From an uncultured Allomuricauda sp. (lineage in GTDB: Bacteria; Bacteroidota; Bacteroidia; Flavobacteriales; Flavobacteriaceae): a DNA stretch of 52,126 bases. Each line of letters opens with the position of its first letter. Position 1 is the first letter of the stretch. The position numbers and the translations under genes were made by a program. The DNA is taken from the NCBI GenBank assembly GCA_937899065.1, contig CALBPG010000131.1:1-52126 (forward strand), in the 5' to 3' direction. Shown piece after piece: positions 1 through 7,996 of this stretch. The notes beneath the pieces were generated by a model. It saw only the letters and a list, made by a program, of their open reading frames with translations. It searched no databases and had not been told where the DNA came from.

Positions 1-11
1 AAATCTTAGAC

Positions 12-806
12 TTGGAGATTATAGACGCCATCATCCTTGGCATCATTCAAGGTCTTACGGAATTTTTACCCGTCTCCTCTAGCGGACATTTGGAATTGGG
101 CAAAGCCATTCTTGGTGCGGATTCCCTACCCGAAGAAAGCTTGCTTTTTACCGTAGTACTTCACTTTGCCACGGCGTTGAGTACGTTGGTGGTATTCCGA
201 AAGGATGTTGCTGAGATTTTGAAAGGTTTGTTCCAATTCAAATGGAATGAGGAAACCCAGTTTTCTTTAAAAATTATCATTTCAATGATTCCTGCCGCAA
301 TGGTCGGCTTGTTCTTGGAAGACTTTCTTGAAGTGTTTTTTGATGGGGCCATTATCATTGTTGGTATCATGTTGGTCATAACCGCCATTCTTTTGTATTT
401 AGCAGATATGGCAAAAACTACGAATAAAAATGTATCCTTCCGCAGTGCCTTTGTAATTGGCGTGGCACAAGCGGTAGCCATTCTTCCCGGAATATCGCGA
501 AGTGGCGCTACGATATCCGCAGCAGTGCTTTTGGGTGTGGATAAAACAAAATCAGCACGATTCTCTTTCTTAATGGTCGTTCCGCTGATATTGGGGAAAA
601 TGGCCAAAGACCTTTTGAGTGGTGATGTGAACTTCGTAGGCGACCAAGCCATTGCCATGGGCGCAGGTTTTGCTGCTGCCTTTGTTGCAGGACTCGCTGC
701 TTGTACCTGGATGATTAAACTTGTCCGTCAAAGTAAGCTTACCTATTTTGCCATCTATTGCCTTATTGTGGGCTTGATTGCCATAGCTTGGAGTGTTTTC
801 GGTTAA
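12..806 (+). CDS. uppP: Undecaprenyl-diphosphatase (bacitracin resistance protein)
   Basis: Integral membrane phosphatase that converts undecaprenyl diphosphate to the monophosphate, recycling the lipid carrier for peptidoglycan and O-antigen. The two family signatures are present: GLTEFLPVSSSGHL at residues 14-27 and PGISRSG at 159-165, with about eight hydrophobic segments and a normal length of 264 aa. The assigned start is TTG. The frame stays open to the left edge of the window, so an upstream start outside the window is possible, although family members usually begin close to this point. It is followed after 21 bases by truB on the same strand; uppP-truB adjacency is common in Bacteroidota. 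Function is near certain, start is not. Confidence 0.95.
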   Translation: MEIIDAIILGIIQGLTEFLPVSSSGHLELGKAILGADSLPEESLLFTVVLHFATALSTLVVFRKDVAEILKGLFQFKWNEETQFSLKIIISMIPAAMVGLFLEDFLEVFFDGAIIIVGIMLVITAILLYLADMAKTTNKNVSFRSAFVIGVAQAVAILPGISRSGATISAAVLLGVDKTKSARFSFLMVVPLILGKMAKDLLSGDVNFVGDQAIAMGAGFAAAFVAGLAACTWMIKLVRQSKLTYFAIYCLIVGLIAIAWSVFG

Positions 807-827
807 TTTGCATACCGTTTCAGTATC

Positions 828-1526
828 ATGAAAACTGCTCAAGACTTTCTCGAGGGACAAATCCTTCTAATTGACAAGCCATTGGAATGGAGCTCTTTTC
901 AGGCGGTCAACAAGTTGAAATGGGCCATTCGTAAACAGTTTGATTTAAAAAAAATCAAGATTGGGCATGCCGGTACTTTAGATCCTTTGGCCACCGGACT
1001 TTTGTTGATTTGCACTGGAAAATTCACCAAAAAGATTCCTGAATTGCAGGGACAAAAAAAAGAATATACAGGCACCATAACGTTGGGTGGTACCACCCCT
1101 TCTTTTGATTTGGAAACTGAAGTGGACCAAAAATATCCCACAAAACACATTACGGAACCGCTGCTTTTAGAGACTACCCAACAGTTTCTTGGAGATGTGA
1201 CCCAAACCCCACCGATGTTTTCTGCCCTCAAAAAGGATGGAAAACGGTTGTACGAGCTAGCACGTGAAGGGAAATCCGTAGAGGTAAAATCCAGAAACAT
1301 TCATATCGAAACCTTTGAAATTACTGGGATACAAATGCCAGAGGTACATTTTAGGGTAGTTTGCAGCAAAGGCACCTATATTCGTACGCTTGCAGATGAC
1401 TTTGGCAAAGCCCTTGATTCCGGAGGTCATTTATCCGCTTTACGAAGAACTGGAATAGGTGATTTTCACGTAGATAATGCTGTAACCCCTGAAGTTTTTC
1501 AGCAAAGGCTGGTAAAATCAGGTTAA
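828..1526 (+). CDS. truB: tRNA pseudouridine(55) synthase TruB
   Basis: Makes pseudouridine 55 in the T-loop of tRNAs. The catalytic motif GTLDPLATG lies at residues 49-57, with the nucleophilic Asp at 52, inside the usual GHAGTLDP context. The downstream CSKGTYIRTLADDFG block is the second family signature. Length of 232 aa fits the short bacterial form without a C-terminal PUA domain. The ATG lies 21 bases after uppP, so the two are probably co-transcribed. No anomalies seen. Confidence 0.97.
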   Translation: MKTAQDFLEGQILLIDKPLEWSSFQAVNKLKWAIRKQFDLKKIKIGHAGTLDPLATGLLLICTGKFTKKIPELQGQKKEYTGTITLGGTTPSFDLETEVDQKYPTKHITEPLLLETTQQFLGDVTQTPPMFSALKKDGKRLYELAREGKSVEVKSRNIHIETFEITGIQMPEVHFRVVCSKGTYIRTLADDFGKALDSGGHLSALRRTGIGDFHVDNAVTPEVFQQRLVKSG

Positions 1527-1601
1527 AATGAGCCAAAAAATAGGCTTGGGTATTGTTATTGAAATAAAATAATTTAGAGAAATCGAGGTTATTATAGCAC
1601 C

Positions 1602-2318
1602 ATGAATCTTAACCGTCAACAACTTTCATTGCTGATTACAGTGTTTTCCTTAAGCATTGTGGTGCTGCTTTTGTACAACATCCATTTGGGAGGTACGCAA
1701 GAGGAAGAGTACGTGATTGAAATGAGTTTGGCGGATGAAGATATTGAAGAACTTCTGGAGCAAGAGGAGCAACGATTGGAAGAATTAGCCAACAACGACC
1801 CCATCAAAAGCCACATGGCTTTTAATGAAACGGCCAAACCTTCCGTAGGAAATCCAGAACCGCTAAAAACCTTGGAAGAACTCATGGAAGAGCGAGCGCT
1901 TTCTAGCGAGACAGGCGAATACGCAGCTGATGGTCAATTTGCGGACAATCTTAAGAAGTTGGCGGAAGAACGAGATAAGAAGAAGCAACAACTCAGTGAG
2001 CGGGAAGAGCAAAAAGAAACCTTCACCAACAACCTGAAGGATAAACGAACTTCCATTTCGTATTCTTTGGTAGATAGAAATGCTTATTCTTTACCCCCAC
2101 CCATTTATACCTGTATTGAAGGTGGCAAAGTGGTTATCAATATCAAAGTAGGCCGTGATGGCTACGTGACGGAAGCCACATTTAACGAGACCAGTCCAGG
2201 TACCAACAACTATTGCTTAATTGACAATGCGATTACCTACGCATTAAAAGCCCGTTTCAATCCAGATTCCAAAGCTTCACAGATTGGAACCATTACCTAC
2301 TTATTTCAACCCAAGTAG
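1602..2318 (+). CDS. TonB-like periplasmic protein (energy transducer type)
   Basis: A membrane-anchored periplasmic protein of 238 aa. Residues about 9-27 form one hydrophobic anchor. Residues 35-150 are highly charged, rich in Glu and Lys, and look like a coiled coil. The C-terminal part from about residue 165 has the beta-rich pattern of TonB C-terminal domains, including KVVINIKVGRDGYVTEA and the closing GTITYLFQPK. There is no Pro-rich spacer of classical TonB. It probably belongs to the broad TonB-like family of flavobacteria, but which receptor it would serve cannot be told. The 75-base gap after truB leaves operon membership open. Its 3' end overlaps the severed tail of the convergent thioredoxin-family gene. 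Confidence 0.7.
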   Translation: MNLNRQQLSLLITVFSLSIVVLLLYNIHLGGTQEEEYVIEMSLADEDIEELLEQEEQRLEELANNDPIKSHMAFNETAKPSVGNPEPLKTLEELMEERALSSETGEYAADGQFADNLKKLAEERDKKKQQLSEREEQKETFTNNLKDKRTSISYSLVDRNAYSLPPPIYTCIEGGKVVINIKVGRDGYVTEATFNETSPGTNNYCLIDNAITYALKARFNPDSKASQIGTITYLFQPK

Positions 2319-2474
2319 GCTGAGAATATCCGAGAAGATATCTTGTCCCTTGTCTTTGTTATACCAAACTTGAAGGTCCTGTTTGAATTCAGGTGTTAGT
2401 TTGACATGTTCTCTTTTGAATGCATCCACCATCGAGGTAGCCTTCACAGACCACGGTCCCAAATCGCCAACCAC
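2301..2474 (-). pseudogene. Severed C-terminal tail of the thioredoxin-family gene
   Basis: Immediately after the TAG the same frame reads VVGDLGPW, then a helix, then KLTPEFKQDLQVWYNKDKGQ, and ends at TAA (2301-2303). This is the usual end of the family to which the upstream ORF belongs. There is no frameshift: only one stop codon and about two missing residues at the turn before the GP motif separate the parts, as expected for a small in-frame deletion or replacement. The last 18 bases overlap the 3' end of the convergent TonB-like gene. It has no start codon of its own in a sensible place, so I treat it as a broken gene part unless the TAG is read through. Confidence 0.7.
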
Positions 2475-2921
2475 CTAATCTTTTTGAAGTACTATTAATT
2501 TGGGAATGGAACGGCTCTCGCCCGTTAAAAACAAGTCCATCAATTCAGGATTCTCGTCCCTAAGTACAATTTTCAAAGAAATATTCCGGCTTGTCTCTGC
2601 TATTCTGTTGAGCACTGGCAAACTAGGCGAAGCATCTCCACACCAACTTTCGGTCAAAACCAAAAACGTGGTTTCCACCTCGTAGTTTTCAATATCAGTT
2701 AGTGCCTTCTCCTCAAACTTCAAGGTTTTATCCCAGCGTGCCATGCGCTTGTCGTTCAAGACCGTATATTGAATCAAGGAATCCGTTTGTTCCGGTCCAG
2801 TAGTTGCACCATTCGATGCCAAATCATGAACCAAACTTCGATACGTTGGGTAATCCATTGCATGCTGCATGCTTTGATGGATGACATCCAAAACCTGTTC
2901 TTCTTTTGTCATTACGTTCAT
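2475..2921 (-). CDS. Thioredoxin-family protein, cut short by an in-frame TAG
   Basis: Thioredoxin-fold protein of the type with a long helical N-terminus and a TESWCGD active-site region (here a single Cys in WCGD rather than CxxC), followed by LKIVLRDENPELM and SRSIPKLIVL, which are family hallmarks. Translation stops at TAG (2475-2477) right after LQKD, at the point where relatives run through a short turn into a GP motif. The same frame continues for 57 sense codons with the expected C-terminal sequence (see the next entry). The product therefore lacks the last strand and helix of the fold and may be unstable. Start ATG at 2921 or the third-next ATG at 2912. The function of intact relatives is unknown beyond a redox or thioredoxin-like fold. 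Confidence 0.75.
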   Translation of the reverse strand: MNVMTKEEQVLDVIHQSMQHAMDYPTYRSLVHDLASNGATTGPEQTDSLIQYTVLNDKRMARWDKTLKFEEKALTDIENYEVETTFLVLTESWCGDASPSLPVLNRIAETSRNISLKIVLRDENPELMDLFLTGESRSIPKLIVLQKD

Positions 2922-3025
2922 TTCCCAATGATTTAGTCAAAAATACACTTTGAATTACGGTTCAAAACTGATTTTAATCATTGGTAGTATAAAGTGCTAA
3001 AACCTTACCTAAAGGTAATGAACGC

Positions 3026-3055
3026 AAAAAAGCCCATCCTTGGAAAAGAATGGGC
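3026..3055 (-). terminator. Rho-independent terminator of the phytase-like lipoprotein gene
   Basis: On the minus strand a 10-base stem GCCCATTCTT / AAGGATGGGC with a 4-base loop (one wobble pair) is followed by TTTTTT. It starts about 20 bases after the stop codon of the lipoprotein gene. Confidence 0.85.
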
Positions 3056-3074
3056 CGTTGTTGAGGTATAGATT

Positions 3075-4193
3075 TTAGTCCAACAATTCGAAAAGCACAA
3101 ATTGATTTAGTTGTGGACCAAAAGCACTAAAATTATTGTCAGCAACCAAAACCACGGACTTGTTTCCGTTGGCGAAATCCGGTCCGAAGGCAATTCCTTC
3201 AATATTATCGACTACGCCGTCGGTCAGTTGATCTCGAATGTCTTCAAAGTCAAAGAGCAAGGTTTTCGTAGCCGGTGTGTATTCCGCGCCAACCAAAGCA
3301 TCCATACCGCTAATGTCTGTGGCATTGGAAATATCCACGTCATAAATTTTCACATTGTTTCCGCCATCATCATATCCAGTGGAGAAAGAACGCTCCAAAA
3401 ACAAGAATTTATAGTCGTCGTATTGCAATAGTTCAACTACACCGTTCAATTCGAAAGTTGAACCGTTAGCAGCCGGTCGCACAACTGGGTCCAATTCATA
3501 CGCAAACTCTTTTCCGAAAGTATTGGAAGCTGCATCGATGTATGCGATACGAACGGGTGAATCTGTGTCTTGGGTTGTAGGAGCAGGGCCATCTTGACGC
3601 AGCGGCAATTCCATGGTTACCCAGTACCCTGATGCGTCATAGCTTAGGCTTATTCCCTCAAAGGTTCCATTCTGACGTGGCCCTTTGGTTTCGTCGGCAG
3701 ATACCGCATATCGCGATGGAAGATTCGCTTCTTCCAAATACATTCCGCCAAAAGTAGCCGTTCGAACAAAAGGATTTACTCCATTATTAATGTTTCCTTC
3801 ACTAGTCCAGACTACTTTTCCGTTAGCAAAACGAATGGCTTCAGGGTCTACTGTGCCCGGAGCAAAAGCCTGTCCGTTAGCATCTTGCAACTTTACCACT
3901 TTGGTTAAATCCAATCCTGAAAAGCCATTTTCATCATATTGAATATTGGCTTTGTAAAAGCGAGCATCGGCTGGGTCATCGGCAATCAAGTACCAGATGT
4001 CTTCAGCATAGTCAATGGAAGAAAGTCCTCCTACCAGAGTGCCTTCATACATTGTTCCATCCGGAATAACATACTCGTCGATATACTTCAATTCTTTTTT
4101 GTTGATTCCGCCAATGGCATCGTCAATAAGGTCACAGGAAGCTAGGGTGAACAGCATGGAAGCTGCAAACACCTTAAGCGTATTTTTTTTCAT
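3075..4193 (-). CDS. Esterase-like activity of phytase family lipoprotein
   Basis: A 372-aa secreted lipoprotein: signal peptide 1-19 ending in LASC, with Cys 20 as the lipidated residue. The mature part has the repeated beta-blade pattern of the phytase-like propeller family (PF13449), including the regions GGLSSIDYAEDIWYLIADD, TFEGISLSYDASGYWV and VDNIEGIAFGPDF, where acidic residues recur in each blade. Family members are predicted phosphoesterases or propeller proteins, and few have a tested activity. It has its own terminator and a 115-base gap from the upstream YitT gene, so it is probably transcribed alone. Confidence 0.8.
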   Translation of the reverse strand: MKKNTLKVFAASMLFTLASCDLIDDAIGGINKKELKYIDEYVIPDGTMYEGTLVGGLSSIDYAEDIWYLIADDPADARFYKANIQYDENGFSGLDLTKVVKLQDANGQAFAPGTVDPEAIRFANGKVVWTSEGNINNGVNPFVRTATFGGMYLEEANLPSRYAVSADETKGPRQNGTFEGISLSYDASGYWVTMELPLRQDGPAPTTQDTDSPVRIAYIDAASNTFGKEFAYELDPVVRPAANGSTFELNGVVELLQYDDYKFLFLERSFSTGYDDGGNNVKIYDVDISNATDISGMDALVGAEYTPATKTLLFDFEDIRDQLTDGVVDNIEGIAFGPDFANGNKSVVLVADNNFSAFGPQLNQFVLFELLD

Positions 4194-4308
4194 TTTCTTG
4201 GTGTTTTTTAGGATTCCTTAAAGGTTGAAATTTGCAAAAGGGAATGGCTTAACTGAGTATTATCTCTGTTTTAAAAAACCTGAAAATGTAGTCGATTGAA
4301 AGGGTGAG

Positions 4309-5226
4309 TTAATGTTTAAGCAATCTTTTCTTTACCATTCCACCGCGGGTGTCGTTTATGCTGTTCATTACCACAAAGGCATTAGGGTCAATATGGTCGA
4401 TTTCCAGATGTAATTTTCGAATCTCAAGGCGGGTAATTACGGTGTAGATGACCTCGTACTCTTGCTGGCTCCCGTTTTTACCGTACCCTCCTCGGGCAGG
4501 ATAAATCGTTAGGCCCCTCCCCATTTTTTCAATGACCATTTTGCGTATGTCTTCGCTTTTTTGGGATATGATGGTTACTCCGGTATATTCCTCAATACCT
4601 TCCACCACAAAATCCAAGGTTTTGGAAGCGGCCAAATAGGTAAGCATGGAATACAGAGCCGCCTCAATGGACAACAAATAGGCGGCCGCCAAGAAAATCA
4701 CCACATTGATGAGAATGATGATATCCCCAATTTTAGCACCCCATTTGCGACTCAAGAAAATCGCCAAAACTTCGGTACCATCCAAAACACTGCCCCCCCG
4801 AATGGACAAACCAATACCAGCGCCAAGGAAAAATCCGCCAAAAACCGCTACCAAAAGCTTGTCTTGGGTTACCTCAGGGAAGTTGACCAACACCAAGGTT
4901 AATGCAAGTCCTAAAATGGCAATACAGGCTTTTATGGCGAATTGCTTCCCAATGACCTTATACGCCATGTATAGAAAGGGAGCATTGACCAAAATAATCA
5001 AAGCCGAAAGTGGCATAAAAGTTATTTCAGAAACCAAAAGGGAAATACCCGTGGCACCCCCATCAATAAAGCGGTTGGGTAATAGAAAGCTTTCCAAGCC
5101 AAACGCAGCCGAAAATATGCCTGAAACGATAAAAAAAGTATCTCTTACAAAAGGTCGCAAAGTATCTTTCAGCCCATTAGGGACATGTAATCCGCGATAT
5201 CCCAGCATACTTTTTTTTCGTGGCAT
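4309..5226 (-). CDS. YitT-family membrane protein (DUF161/DUF2179)
   Basis: 305 aa with five or six hydrophobic segments in the first 200 residues and a cytoplasmic C-terminal DUF2179 domain (around residues 215-295) with the family pattern TGVTIISQKSEDIRKMVIEK. The N-terminal motif LLPNRFIDGGATGISLL is typical of the family. Function is not established; members are widespread inner-membrane proteins. The gene starts 11 bases after tolC-family stop, so it is probably the last gene of the TetR-ABC-HlyD-TolC operon, although a functional link is not obvious. Confidence 0.85.
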   Translation of the reverse strand: MPRKKSMLGYRGLHVPNGLKDTLRPFVRDTFFIVSGIFSAAFGLESFLLPNRFIDGGATGISLLVSEITFMPLSALIILVNAPFLYMAYKVIGKQFAIKACIAILGLALTLVLVNFPEVTQDKLLVAVFGGFFLGAGIGLSIRGGSVLDGTEVLAIFLSRKWGAKIGDIIILINVVIFLAAAYLLSIEAALYSMLTYLAASKTLDFVVEGIEEYTGVTIISQKSEDIRKMVIEKMGRGLTIYPARGGYGKNGSQQEYEVIYTVITRLEIRKLHLEIDHIDPNAFVVMNSINDTRGGMVKKRLLKH

Positions 5227-5237
5227 ACTTCAAACCT

Positions 5238-6656
5238 TTATAAGTTTAATGGATTAATGGCCAAGCTTTTAAACAACATTGCCTTGGTGTCGAAAAACTT
5301 GTTTTGCAATTCGTTTTGTTTGAGATAGGCATCGATAAGTTTACTCTCACGTGAGTTAATCAGGAACAAAGAACTCTCTCCAAAACTGAACTTACGCTCT
5401 TCAGCACTCAATAGGGTGTTATAGTCACGAACAATATCGGCTATCAACTGGTTTTGGGTGGTATACGAGTCCAACTCGCGGTAAATGGCGATGACCTTGT
5501 TCTGAATTTCAATTAAGGCATTATCCCGCTCAAATTCAGCATCTCGTAATTTGAATTTAGCCAGTTTCAAATCTCCTCTTTCTTTTCGCAGAAACAAAGG
5601 AAATCGAAAACTTACGCCACCCTTGTAGTCTTCAGTGATAAAGGTGTTTGCGAGTTCTGGGGTTTCGGTCAAGAAATTGTATTCTACATCCAGCTTCGGG
5701 AGTAGTTTATTCGCTTTTAAGCGCTTGTCGACAGTCAAACCATCAATTTTGAAATCCAGTGAGCGAAGTTTAGGGTGACTCCCTAATTGAAAACTATCCA
5801 AAGGCCTACCCATAATCTCCAGCGTAGTGTCAATGTCGCTCTCCACAGTAGCATCTGGCACTACGTCTTCTTGTAATTCGACAGGTACGTCATTAATCCA
5901 TAGAAAATTGGAGAGCTGAAGCGAGGTTTTCATGAGTTTCACCTTGGCCTGTTCCAAACTCAGCGCACGGTTCTCAACGGCGATTTTGGCTTCGACAGTA
6001 TCAATAATGGCGACATCGCCAGCAAGGGCACTTTGCTTTACCCCTTCGAAGCGTTGCTTCGCATTTTGCAGAAAATCTTCAAAAATCTCTGCGTCTTGAT
6101 ACGCCCTTAACCAGTCGAAATAAGCCAATGATGCCTTGTACAAAATCTCATTGACAAATAAATCTTGGTCTGCCTTGGTCTGCTCCCGGAAAAACTTGGC
6201 TTTTCTCAAGGTGGCCATACGCTCGTTAATCCAAAAACCTTGTCCTAATGACATGGACACTCCTGCGCTGTAAAGACCATCCTCACTACCCGTTTCATCA
6301 AGAGCAATTAAATCCCCCTGGTTTTGCTCCAGATTTCCTTTGAGTTCAATACCAAACCAAGTGGGAATCTTAAAGGTTGCGTTCAGCCTATCCCAATAAT
6401 CGATACCCTTAAACTCTTTTCGCTCATAATCCACCTCAATTTTGGGGTCGAATCCACCTCTAGCTTTCATTAAATTGGCCTGACCAATGGCAATAGTCAA
6501 TTGCGCTTGTTTGGCTACGGGATGGTATTTTTTCACATACCCCAAATACTCCTTGAAATTGAGCACCATGGTATCTCTTTGCACCTGGGCTTCAGAAGTA
6601 CATAGCGTTGCTAGAACCGCAAGAAAAAGTATCTGGATTCTATTTTTTGCTGACAT
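5238..6656 (-). CDS. TolC-family outer membrane efflux protein
   Basis: Outer-membrane channel component of a tripartite export system. I place the start at the internal ATG (6656), giving MSAKNR followed at once by a signal peptide ending in SEA; this yields 472 aa and overlaps the hlyD-type gene by 17 bases. The longer reading from 6701 would put 15 polar residues before the signal peptide. The mature protein has the two long heptad-rich helical halves of TolC, with typical pieces such as KARGGFDPKIEVDYE and the gap-rich helices around residues 190-260 and 390-460. Its partners are the two genes upstream. Confidence 0.9.
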   Translation of the reverse strand: MSAKNRIQILFLAVLATLCTSEAQVQRDTMVLNFKEYLGYVKKYHPVAKQAQLTIAIGQANLMKARGGFDPKIEVDYERKEFKGIDYWDRLNATFKIPTWFGIELKGNLEQNQGDLIALDETGSEDGLYSAGVSMSLGQGFWINERMATLRKAKFFREQTKADQDLFVNEILYKASLAYFDWLRAYQDAEIFEDFLQNAKQRFEGVKQSALAGDVAIIDTVEAKIAVENRALSLEQAKVKLMKTSLQLSNFLWINDVPVELQEDVVPDATVESDIDTTLEIMGRPLDSFQLGSHPKLRSLDFKIDGLTVDKRLKANKLLPKLDVEYNFLTETPELANTFITEDYKGGVSFRFPLFLRKERGDLKLAKFKLRDAEFERDNALIEIQNKVIAIYRELDSYTTQNQLIADIVRDYNTLLSAEERKFSFGESSLFLINSRESKLIDAYLKQNELQNKFFDTKAMLFKSLAINPLNL

Positions 6657-7992
6657 CTGCGGTTTTGTTTTCAGGTTGATAGTAGTTTGGAGGGAAACCA
6701 TTCAACTGCCTCCATAACTCAAACCAAATAGGCACATCTTCTAAAAGGGCAATGGTATTTGCGCCAGAACCTACGCGAAGGTCCTTGGGCCAATCCACAT
6801 CTTCCGTGTCTGGGGCAAGCAAGATTCGGTATTTTCCATTATCACTGATGAAGGTTTCAATTGCAACGACCTCTCCACCAAAGGTTCCAAAGGAAACATT
6901 GGGCCACCCGCTGAAAACGATAGCTGGCCAACCATCAAATTGAATCCTAACCTTTTCACCCAAATGCACCAAAGGCAAATCAATGGGCTCCACAAAAGTT
7001 TCTACGGCCATTTCATAATCAGATGGCATAATTCCGACTAAGCGGTCACCTTCTTTAAAGGTTTCTCCAATACCCGACTGCAACGCTTTATTAATAAAAC
7101 CACTTTGCGGTGCTCTAATGTACATCAGATTGTTCCGCATTTCGTAGTTGGTATATTCGTTTTCCAACTTGGTTACCTGTGCTTCCGAATCAAATTGATT
7201 GGATTGGGCGGTGAACATGTCACTTCTTGCCTTGGAAATCTTATCTGTGTATTCTGCTTGCACCCTATTGATTTCTACCTGTGCGTTGATGACGTTGTTT
7301 TTACTAGCCAAAAGCTTGTTCTCTTGCGAAATAAGCTTGGCTTGGGTCTCTTGTAGCTTCAAACGCTTTTCTTCAACATCGGTAACCGCCTTTAGACCTT
7401 CCTTCTCCAGCTGAGTGGTTCGGTCAAATTGCCGTTGCGCAATAATAATATTGGTATTAGCGGCTTCCAAATCAATACTATCACTTTGCACTTTCAGTCT
7501 TGATTGCAATAATTTGTTCCGTGCCTGCTCCAACTTCAATCCACGTTCTTGGGACAAAGCGGTTATTTGTGTTTCGAGGGCTTTAACCTTTTCTTGATAG
7601 GACGTCACAGACATTGCCTTGGCTTTGATTTGCTGACCTGTTCGCTCTACCAAATTAGGGTCGAAATATTCACTTTTAACTTCGGAGATATGAAGGATTG
7701 TATCTCCCTTTTTTACAAAATCTCCCTCCTTCACGTACCATCTTTCGATTCTACCAGGAATCGGTGATTGAATGGTTTGTGGACGCTGGTCTGGTTTTAG
7801 AGTTGTCAAGAATCCCTTACCCGTGATGTTCTGCGTCCATGGTAAAAAGAGCACAATTAACGCGATGATGGAAAACGCAGCCAAAAACCGATTAAAGTGC
7901 TTGTAATGCCTTTTATGAAAAACTTTGGCCCCCGCCCGGTAGCCAGTCAGGTCCACTTTCCGATTCAATTTGTTGTTCGAGATATTCAACAT
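6640..7992 (-). CDS. HlyD-family periplasmic adaptor (membrane fusion protein)
   Basis: Membrane fusion protein of 450 aa. One anchor helix lies at about residues 34-51. It is followed by a split lipoyl-like domain (QSPIPGRIERWYVKEGDFV near residue 75, second half near residue 310), a long coiled coil at about 120-290, and a beta-barrel part. It should bridge the inner-membrane ABC protein and the outer-membrane TolC-type channel. It starts four bases after the stop of the ABC gene, and the downstream tolC-family gene overlaps its end, so the three are translationally linked. Confidence 0.92.
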   Translation of the reverse strand: MLNISNNKLNRKVDLTGYRAGAKVFHKRHYKHFNRFLAAFSIIALIVLFLPWTQNITGKGFLTTLKPDQRPQTIQSPIPGRIERWYVKEGDFVKKGDTILHISEVKSEYFDPNLVERTGQQIKAKAMSVTSYQEKVKALETQITALSQERGLKLEQARNKLLQSRLKVQSDSIDLEAANTNIIIAQRQFDRTTQLEKEGLKAVTDVEEKRLKLQETQAKLISQENKLLASKNNVINAQVEINRVQAEYTDKISKARSDMFTAQSNQFDSEAQVTKLENEYTNYEMRNNLMYIRAPQSGFINKALQSGIGETFKEGDRLVGIMPSDYEMAVETFVEPIDLPLVHLGEKVRIQFDGWPAIVFSGWPNVSFGTFGGEVVAIETFISDNGKYRILLAPDTEDVDWPKDLRVGSGANTIALLEDVPIWFELWRQLNGFPPNYYQPENKTADVSKK

Positions 7993-7996
7993 GGCT

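Noticed and set aside
161..658. Minus-strand ORF inside uppP (165 aa)
   Set aside because: Antisense shadow of a clear enzyme gene; no family features and unlikely composition.
3005..3018. TTACCTAAAGGTAA dyad near the lipoprotein terminator
   Set aside because: Six-base arms in AT-rich sequence and no gene start nearby on a suitable strand; likely chance.
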